From JALYUA01 sp038239305 (GTDB taxonomy: Bacteria > Acidobacteriota > Thermoanaerobaculia > UBA5066 > Gp7-AA6): a stretch of DNA of 64,000 bases. The notes under the pieces are model-generated. The model was not told the DNA's origin and ran no database searches. It was given only the letters and a program-made list of their open reading frames with translations. The DNA lies in the NCBI GenBank assembly GCA_038239305.1, contig JBBSEW010000011.1, positions 5,284-69,283 on the forward strand, in the 5' to 3' direction. This document shows, one piece after another, positions 58,774 to 64,000 of this stretch. The position numbers and the translations under genes were made by a program. Numbering within the stretch: position 1 is the stretch's first letter; each line of letters opens with the position of its first letter.

Positions 58774-60234
58774 ATGGATGCGAATTCGACACCAGGTCGG
58801 TCGAACGAATGGCTCCGCACGCTCTTCTTGAATCCCCCCTCGTTCGAGGGATTCGACGGAGGTGCCGGGTCGCGATATCAAGCGCGAAGAGAGGTGCGCT
58901 CTTTCTGGTATCCCACCTGGCTCGCTCAGCCCGCCGCTCTCGTTCCGGGGAGCCGTCTGATCGATGCTCCCGCTCGGGGACTCTCGATCGCCGATGTGTC
59001 GAAACTCGCGCTCGGCTACGAAATGATCGTCATTCACACGAGCACTCCATCTTTTCACTCTGACGTGAAGGTGGTCGAGCGGCTCAAGCAGGAAAACCCG
59101 AGCAGCTTGATTGGATTGGTCGGAGCACACGTCGCCGTCGCCCCCGAGGATTCTCTCCGCGCTTCCTCATCGATCGATTTCGTGGCACGCAAGGAATTCG
59201 ACTTCACGATCCGCGACATAGCGCGAGGGTTACCCCTCTCGGCGATCGACGGCGTGAGCTACCGCGACGGCGATCGCATCGTCCACCGTCCGGAGAGATC
59301 GCCCGTTGAAAACATGGACGAGCTGCCGTTCGTGACGGATGTCTATGCGCGCGATCTCGTCGTTGAGGATTACTTCATCGGCTACCTGCTGCACCCGTAC
59401 GTCTCGCTCTACACGGGACGCGGTTGCCGATCCTTCTGTTCTTTCTGCCTGTGGCCTCAGACGATCGGGGGACATAGATATCGAACGCGTTCGCCGGATC
59501 ACGTCGAGGCTGAAATCCTGTCGGCACATCTCAAGCTGCCGCAGGTCAAAGAATTTTTCTTCGACGACGATACGTTCACGGACGATGAGCCGCGCGCGCG
59601 GGATATTGCGCGACGGATGGGTAACCTCGGCGTTACCTGGTCCTGCAACGCCAAACCCATCGTGACCCGCGACACCCTGGCCGTGATGAAGGACAACGGC
59701 CTTCGCCTTCTCCTCGTCGGGTATGAAAGCGGGAATCAGGGCATTCTGAACAACATCCGGAAAGGCGTTCGGCTGGACATCGCGCGTCGCTTCAGTGACG
59801 ACTGCAGCAAGCTGGGAATCCTGATCCACGGGACATTCATCGTCGGGTTACCCGGAGAGACGGCCGAGACGATCAGGGAGACCATCCGGTTTGCGCGGGA
59901 GATCAATCCGCACACGATCCAGGTATCCCTCGCCGCGCCGTACCCGGGTACGGAGCTGTACCGCCAGGCGATCCAGAATGGCTGGCTCGCGGACGGCGAG
60001 CAGTCCCTGGTCGATGGCGGAGGGATCCAGGCAAGCACTCTGTCCTACCCCCATCTCTCGAGCGCTGCGATCTCGGACTCCATGGAACGCTTTTACAAGA
60101 GCTTCTACCTGAGGCCGCGGAAAATCGCGGAGATGGTTCGCGAGATGGCGACTACGCCCGGTATGACGAGAAGACGCCTGCGGGAGGGCGTCGAGTTTTT
60201 CCGATTCCTCTCCGAGAGAAGAGCGCGGGCATGA
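58774..60234 (+). CDS. hpnJ: Hopanoid radical SAM protein HpnJ
   Basis: The 486-residue B12-binding-type radical SAM enzyme has an N-terminal B12-like domain (FLNPPSFEGFDGGAGSRYQA, 18-37, highly typical of HpnJ). A radical SAM domain with the CX3CX2C cluster GRGCRSFCSFC (Cys218, 222, 225) follows. HpnJ contracts the amino-sugar ring of bacteriohopanetetrol glucosamine to the cyclitol ether of hopanoids. Downstream hpnK and hpnI are its biosynthetic partners. It begins with ATG preceded by GGGAGAAATAG. Stops overlap the next start by four bases. Confidence 0.95.
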   Translation: MDANSTPGRSNEWLRTLFLNPPSFEGFDGGAGSRYQARREVRSFWYPTWLAQPAALVPGSRLIDAPARGLSIADVSKLALGYEMIVIHTSTPSFHSDVKVVERLKQENPSSLIGLVGAHVAVAPEDSLRASSSIDFVARKEFDFTIRDIARGLPLSAIDGVSYRDGDRIVHRPERSPVENMDELPFVTDVYARDLVVEDYFIGYLLHPYVSLYTGRGCRSFCSFCLWPQTIGGHRYRTRSPDHVEAEILSAHLKLPQVKEFFFDDDTFTDDEPRARDIARRMGNLGVTWSCNAKPIVTRDTLAVMKDNGLRLLLVGYESGNQGILNNIRKGVRLDIARRFSDDCSKLGILIHGTFIVGLPGETAETIRETIRFAREINPHTIQVSLAAPYPGTELYRQAIQNGWLADGEQSLVDGGGIQASTLSYPHLSSAAISDSMERFYKSFYLRPRKIAEMVREMATTPGMTRRRLREGVEFFRFLSERRARA

Positions 60235-61037
60235 GGACCTTGACCGTAACCGCCGACGATTTCGGCGCCTCCGAGGATGTGAATGCGGCGGTGGTCGAAG
60301 CCCATCACTACGGCATCGTCAATGCGGCCAGCCTGCTCGTAACGGGCGACGCGTGGCGGAACGCCGTCACGCTGGCGTATGCGAATCCGCTCCTCTCCGT
60401 GGGACTTCATCTCGCGTTGGTCGACGGTCGTGCGGTCCTGGCTCCCCGCGAGATACCGCATCTGGTCGATGGCGAGGGACGCTTCGAACGGAGCCCGCTT
60501 CGCGCCGGCCTCCGATATCAGTTCGCGCGCTCCGCGAAAGCTGAGCTCACTCGAGAGATTCGCGCCCAACTGGAACGCTTCCGGGGGACGGGCCTCCATC
60601 TCTCGCACGTCGATGGCCATCATCACCTCCACCTTCATCCGCTGGTTCTCGGCGTGCTCGCCGACCTGGCTGCAGAATTTGCGATACCGGCGATCCGGTT
60701 ACCCGACGAGGAGCTCGGAACCGCGCTGGCACTCGACGGCCGCCTTCCGATCCAGCGAGTCGCCTACCGAGCGATATTCCGGTTGCTTCGACGGCACGGA
60801 GTCAGGCGGCTCCGCGGTTCCGGTGTCGGGTATTCGGATCGCGTGTACGGCTTATTCGCGACGGGCCGGATCGACGAGGAGTACCTCGTGCGGTTATTGC
60901 CGCGGATGCGGGGAAACCGCGTTGAGCTGTATGCGCATCCTTCTCGATCAGTTCACGGCGGAGGAACGAGAGAGCTGGCGGCGCTGCGTAGTCCCCGGGT
61001 ACAGGACGTTCTTGCGGCCAGCGAGTTCCGGCGATGA
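60231..61037 (+). CDS. hpnK: Hopanoid N-acetylglucosaminyl deacetylase HpnK (YdjC family)
   Basis: The 268-residue protein is of the YdjC/ChbG carbohydrate deacetylase fold: VTADDFGASEDVNAAVVEAH at the N-terminus supplies metal-binding Asp residues, SVGLHLALVDGRAV follows, and LSHVDGHHHLHLHP gives the His ligands. HpnK removes the acetyl group from bacteriohopanetetrol GlcNAc to give the free amine used by HpnJ. It overlaps hpnJ and hpnI by four bases each, a single translation-coupled operon. Confidence 0.93.
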   Translation: MRTLTVTADDFGASEDVNAAVVEAHHYGIVNAASLLVTGDAWRNAVTLAYANPLLSVGLHLALVDGRAVLAPREIPHLVDGEGRFERSPLRAGLRYQFARSAKAELTREIRAQLERFRGTGLHLSHVDGHHHLHLHPLVLGVLADLAAEFAIPAIRLPDEELGTALALDGRLPIQRVAYRAIFRLLRRHGVRRLRGSGVGYSDRVYGLFATGRIDEEYLVRLLPRMRGNRVELYAHPSRSVHGGGTRELAALRSPRVQDVLAASEFRR

Positions 61038-62281
61038 GCCCGCCCGGCTTCTTTCCCTCGTTGCCCGGACCCCTCCTCTGGTTGCAGGCGGCCCTGGTGA
61101 TCATCTGTGTCGCCGCCGACGGTTACTACCTGCTCGGGATTCTGTCGGCCCGAGATTTCTTCTCGAACCGCCGGCCGACGGATCCCGATTTCCATCCTCC
61201 CATTTCGATCCTCAAGCCCTTGCGCGGGCTCGACCCGGACGCCCATCGCAACCTCTCGTCGTTTTTTGATTTGGACTATCCGGAGTACGAGGTCCTCTTT
61301 GGCCTGGAGAGCCCGGACGATCCGGTTCTGCCGGTCGTTCGCGCCATTATGGATGCCCACCCCGAGACGCCGGCACGCGTCGTGTTCTACGAGGCCCCCG
61401 CCGACGGCAATCCGAAGGTCGCGAGCCTGGCCAGCGCCGCCGCATGGAGCCGGCATTCGCTGCTTCTCCTCTCCGACGCCGATATCCGAGTCGGGAGGTT
61501 GCATCTGAGGGCTATGGCGCAGCCGATGCAGGATCCCGGCATCGGAGTCGTCACCTGCCTTTATCGGTCGGAGGGGAAGGGGTTCGCCGGCCGTCTCGAC
61601 GCCCTGGGACTGTCAACAGCGTTTCAGCGCGATGCTCTCGTGGCGCGAAGGGTCGAAGGCGTGTCGTTCGCCATGGGGTCGGGAATCCTTATTCGCCGGC
61701 GAGTTCTCGACGCCATCGGCGGGTTCGAGGCGGTCACTCGTTATTTGTCCGACGACTTCCTGCTTGGGAATCTGCCGACCCGGCAAGGCTACCGAGTGGA
61801 GTTCGCCCACGACGTGGTCGACCATTCCCTGGGGACGAAAACATTCAGGGATCTCGTTCGAAACCAGCTCCGATGGAATCGAGGCATACGAGCGTCTCGT
61901 CCCGGCGGGTATCTGGGTCTCTTTTTCACTTATGGCGTTGCGATCGCGCTTCTCGAATTCGGAGTTTCGGGCGCTTCGCCGCTCGGCGGGGCGCTGTTGG
62001 TCTCGAGCATTGCTCTTTCGATCTTCTCGGCATGGCTCATCTCGTGCCGGTTTCTCGCCGATGGCGGTACCCGCAGCGTTCTCTGGGCGGTTCCCCTTCG
62101 CGAGGTTCTGGGCTTTCTGCTGTGGCTCGGCGGATTGTTCGGCGCCTCGATCGACTGGAGAGGTCGAAAATTTCGACTTGGGCGCGATGGGATCCTGTTG
62201 CCCCGCACTGCACCGAACAAAGCGCGGCCCCCGGGTCCGAGGTCTTCGAGTGCGGGTGACCCTCGGGCTTCCGGCGGATGA
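61034..62281 (+). CDS. hpnI: Hopanoid glycosyltransferase HpnI
   Basis: The 415-residue protein has one N-terminal membrane helix, a GT2/GT21 ceramide-glucosyltransferase-like catalytic domain (ISILKPLRGLDPDAHRNLSS, DADIRVG as a DxD site, and the QLRW motif with RNQLRWNRGIRA). C-terminal membrane segments follow. It adds GlcNAc (or glucose) to bacteriohopanetetrol, the first step of the composite headgroup completed by HpnK and HpnJ. Overlaps hpnL by four bases. Sugar choice is inferred from its partners. Confidence 0.93.
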   Translation: MSPPGFFPSLPGPLLWLQAALVIICVAADGYYLLGILSARDFFSNRRPTDPDFHPPISILKPLRGLDPDAHRNLSSFFDLDYPEYEVLFGLESPDDPVLPVVRAIMDAHPETPARVVFYEAPADGNPKVASLASAAAWSRHSLLLLSDADIRVGRLHLRAMAQPMQDPGIGVVTCLYRSEGKGFAGRLDALGLSTAFQRDALVARRVEGVSFAMGSGILIRRRVLDAIGGFEAVTRYLSDDFLLGNLPTRQGYRVEFAHDVVDHSLGTKTFRDLVRNQLRWNRGIRASRPGGYLGLFFTYGVAIALLEFGVSGASPLGGALLVSSIALSIFSAWLISCRFLADGGTRSVLWAVPLREVLGFLLWLGGLFGASIDWRGRKFRLGRDGILLPRTAPNKARPPGPRSSSAGDPRASGG

Positions 62282-63315
62282 AGAAGTTCGAAAGATTCGC
62301 ATTTGGCGGGGGGCTCTTACTCCTCATCTGGTTGATTACCCGGCTCGGAGTGCGCGACATCATTTCCGCGCTGGAACGCGTGTCGTGGGGTTTCTTGACG
62401 GTGCTCGCTCTGTATACGATCACGGCTCTGGCGAACACGCTGGGCTGGCGGGCCACGATGCCCAGAAGCCTGCGTACCAGGCCGCTTCCGTTATTTGGAT
62501 TCCTGCTCGCGGGCGATGCGATCAATTCCGTCACTCCATCTGCCGTCGTCGGCGGCGAGCTGGTTCGCCTCAGCCTGCTCCGCCGAAGGATGCCGTCCGT
62601 TCCGGCAGCGGCGTCGGTCGCACTCGCCGCCGCCACGCAGTTCGTCGCTCAGGCTCTCTTCGTCGTCGTCGGGCTGCCTCTGACACTCGAAAAGACGCTC
62701 ACGGGACCGATGCAAGGCGCGCTCGCGGGACTGGTCATCCTCGCCGTTGCAGTCGGGACTGCCGTCGTCGCACTCGCGCGGAAGGGAGACCTCTTCGAGC
62801 GGCTGCACGCTGTCTTCATGCGAATACTGCCGCTCGGTCTGAGGCCGAGGAGTGACGGCTCTCAATGGAAGTTGCTCGACGACGCGATCGCGGACGGGAT
62901 TCGTGACCGTCCCGGGGATCTCGCCGTCTCCGTCGGGTTCTTTCTTCTCGGATGGTCCATCGGTATCGCCGAGGTCGCGCTCGTTCTCCACCTGCTGGGT
63001 GTGCCGGTCCCGTTGAGAACCGCGGCGGCCATCGAGATGCTCTCCGTCGTCATCGACGCGGTCCTGTTCTTTGTCCCGGCCCGGCTCGGAACACAGGAAG
63101 GTGGAAAGTACGTAATCTTCCAGTTCCTTTCCCTCGACCCCGCGACCGGTCTTGCTCTCGGCCTCGTCAAGCGAATTCGCGAAATCGTCTGGGCCCTCGT
63201 AGGCTTGACGATTCTGGGTTTTCATCCGACGAGGGATCGCGTCGGGCGCGCGCGGACCCGCCAACCCCCACCGGAAGAGGGAGTTGAAACGGTTCCCGCG
63301 CGGGGGCCTTTTTGA
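62278..63315 (+). CDS. hpnL: Hopanoid-associated membrane protein HpnL (UPF0104/LPG synthase TM-like)
   Basis: The 345-residue protein has about eight hydrophobic segments and family hallmarks of UPF0104/TIGR00374 proteins: GDAINSVTPSAVVGGELVRL (about 81-100) and FFVPARLGTQEGGKYVIF near 265. HpnL-type genes follow hpnIKJ in many hopanoid clusters and are proposed to act in lipid export or flipping, not proven. It is the last gene of the operon. The final 35 residues are hydrophilic and proline-rich. Confidence 0.88.
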   Translation: MKKFERFAFGGGLLLLIWLITRLGVRDIISALERVSWGFLTVLALYTITALANTLGWRATMPRSLRTRPLPLFGFLLAGDAINSVTPSAVVGGELVRLSLLRRRMPSVPAAASVALAAATQFVAQALFVVVGLPLTLEKTLTGPMQGALAGLVILAVAVGTAVVALARKGDLFERLHAVFMRILPLGLRPRSDGSQWKLLDDAIADGIRDRPGDLAVSVGFFLLGWSIGIAEVALVLHLLGVPVPLRTAAAIEMLSVVIDAVLFFVPARLGTQEGGKYVIFQFLSLDPATGLALGLVKRIREIVWALVGLTILGFHPTRDRVGRARTRQPPPEEGVETVPARGPF

Positions 63316-63537
63316 CGTCGAACGGCCGGGAACGTGCGACGGATGAGCAGGGATTACGATCTTTCGTCGTGATCAGAAATTTGCTCCCGGGCGAACGGCT
63401 TCGGCTGCTCGATGTCGCCGCGGAGAACGCCACCTCGATAGCTACGCCCTCCCTGGCAGAGGCCTGCCGGAGACCTTATCGCGAGAAAGGCGGCGACGCC
63501 GGGCGTGCCAGTGTTTTATCCGCCCGCTCCAGCCGTG

Positions 63538-63869
63538 TCAGTGTTTCGGCCTGATCTTGGCGTCCTTTGCTTTTTCAGCGGATTCCGCCTGAGAGCTCTC
63601 AAACGTGCTCGATAGGACCCGGCCGTTTCCCGCATCGATCTGGACCTCCTGAATTCCCTTCTTTCCCTCGATCGCGATGTCGAACGAGTAGACCAGGCAC
63701 CCGTGCTCGGCCTCGAGCTCCGATTCCTTGACCATCGCCTTGGAGCGGTCTTGGAGAGTTGCCAGGGCGGTCTCTTGAGCGGCTTCCGAGGTAACTTTCA
63801 TCAACGCCTTGAGTTCCGCTTGAGAGGCACCTTTTTTGGGATGGATGCTGCACGGGGAGGGAGTGGAGT
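63538..63869 (-). pseudogene. PepSY-domain gene truncated at its 5' end by the insertion element
   Basis: The frame ends at 63538 and continues to the left edge of the IS element at 63869/63870 without a signal peptide. The visible part, PSPCSIHPKKGASQAELKAL and LVYSFDIAIEGKKGIQEVQI plus DAGNGRVLSSTF, is a PepSY-type propeptide/inhibitor domain normally preceded by a secretion signal. The start region has been replaced by IS sequence. The TTG at 63804 used by gene finders is not a natural start. The intact protein would be a small periplasmic PepSY protein of unknown target. Confidence 0.7.
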
Positions 63870-64000
63870 TGACCCGGTTTCGTGGACACCTTCAGACTTG
63901 GGAGAAAGGAGTTCACGATGGGAGTGGGACGAGGACCGTACCCGGAGGAGTTTCGGCGTCGGATGGTGGAGCTTGTGCGAACCGGACGGAGTCCGGAGGG
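63870..64000 (+). mobile_element. IS3-family-like insertion sequence, left end
   Basis: The sequence TGACCCGGTTTCGTGGACAC at 63870 resembles the terminal inverted repeat of IS3-family elements, and a transposase-like orfA starts at 63918 after AGAAAGGAG. The element continues beyond the window. It interrupts the PepSY gene. Its other end, target duplication and orfB are not visible. Confidence 0.75.
63918..64000 (+). CDS. IS3-family transposase OrfA (N-terminal part)
   Basis: ATG 63918 after AGAAAGGAG opens MGVGRGPYPEEFRRRMVELV with RTGRSPEG at the window edge. This is the start of the helix-turn-helix of IS3-type OrfA (PEEFRRRMVELVRxGRSPEE). Only 27 residues are visible. Confidence 0.8.
   Translation, partial: MGVGRGPYPEEFRRRMVELVRTGRSPE

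Overview
The window looks like a high-GC Gram-negative soil or sediment bacterium. The best guess is an Acidobacteriota-like lineage (for example Thermoanaerobaculia), but no ribosomal RNA or universal marker is present, so placement is weak. Gram-negative character is shown by the CusCBA efflux trio, an outer-membrane barrel protein and hopanoid-modification genes. Three tRNA genes (Met-CAT, Val-TAC, Asp-GTC) lie in the window.

Region 1 (about 0.9-16.8 kb) is a copper-handling island just downstream of tRNA-Met. By eye its base composition is visibly less GC-rich than most of the rest. It holds a methionine-rich secreted protein, two small membrane proteins, an unlisted 48-residue metallothionein (2589-2735), a CopA-type ATPase with one YHS and two heavy-metal-binding domains, and a small secreted Cys protein divergent from it across a perfect inverted repeat. 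These are followed by a Met/His-rich outer-membrane protein, a cytochrome c, a small periplasmic protein, a DUF4396 membrane protein and an Lgt-like protein with altered catalytic positions. A convergent operon encodes a small Cys-rich protein and CusC-CusB-CusA. No dedicated copper regulator is visible.

Region 2 (17-26 kb): a LysR regulator faces a TAT-signal DUF1501-like gene that appears frameshifted. Then come a low-complexity secreted protein, an RsbW-like kinase/STAS antagonist pair, a large membrane protein and an MFS transporter. A compact arsenic operon follows (arsN2-arsR-arsI-aquaporin-arsC), with two related operator-like sites and no Acr3/ArsB pump, unless the downstream MFS gene supplies that function.

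Region 3 (26-46 kb): a zinc-ribbon protein overlaps a CLC channel carrying CBS and RCK_C domains. Next are an EAL protein, an amidohydrolase, an acyl-CoA synthetase, a PhnD-like binding protein, a formylglycine-generating-enzyme-like protein, a dienelactone-hydrolase-like protein lacking its nucleophile, and a 2920-residue cyclic beta-1,2-glucan synthase-like GT84/GH94 protein.

Region 4 (46-55 kb): a tightly overlapping four-gene operon encodes an APC permease, a DUF1611 protein, a dipeptide epimerase and a D-aminoacylase, probably for salvage of D-amino-acid-containing or murein peptides. It is followed by a NitT/TauT-type ABC transporter with two different permeases.

Region 5 (55-64 kb): a DegT aminotransferase and Gfo/Idh/MocA oxidoreductase (nucleotide-sugar modification), a small secreted CLACF protein, and hpnJ-hpnK-hpnI-hpnL with 4-base overlaps. 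HpnI, HpnK and HpnJ together would convert bacteriohopanetetrol to its cyclitol ether. The window ends in an IS3-like element that has truncated a PepSY-domain gene.

Intergenic spaces contain two dispersed repeat families: GATC-rich octamer repeats built on CGATCTCG, and CCTCTCCC-type hairpins.
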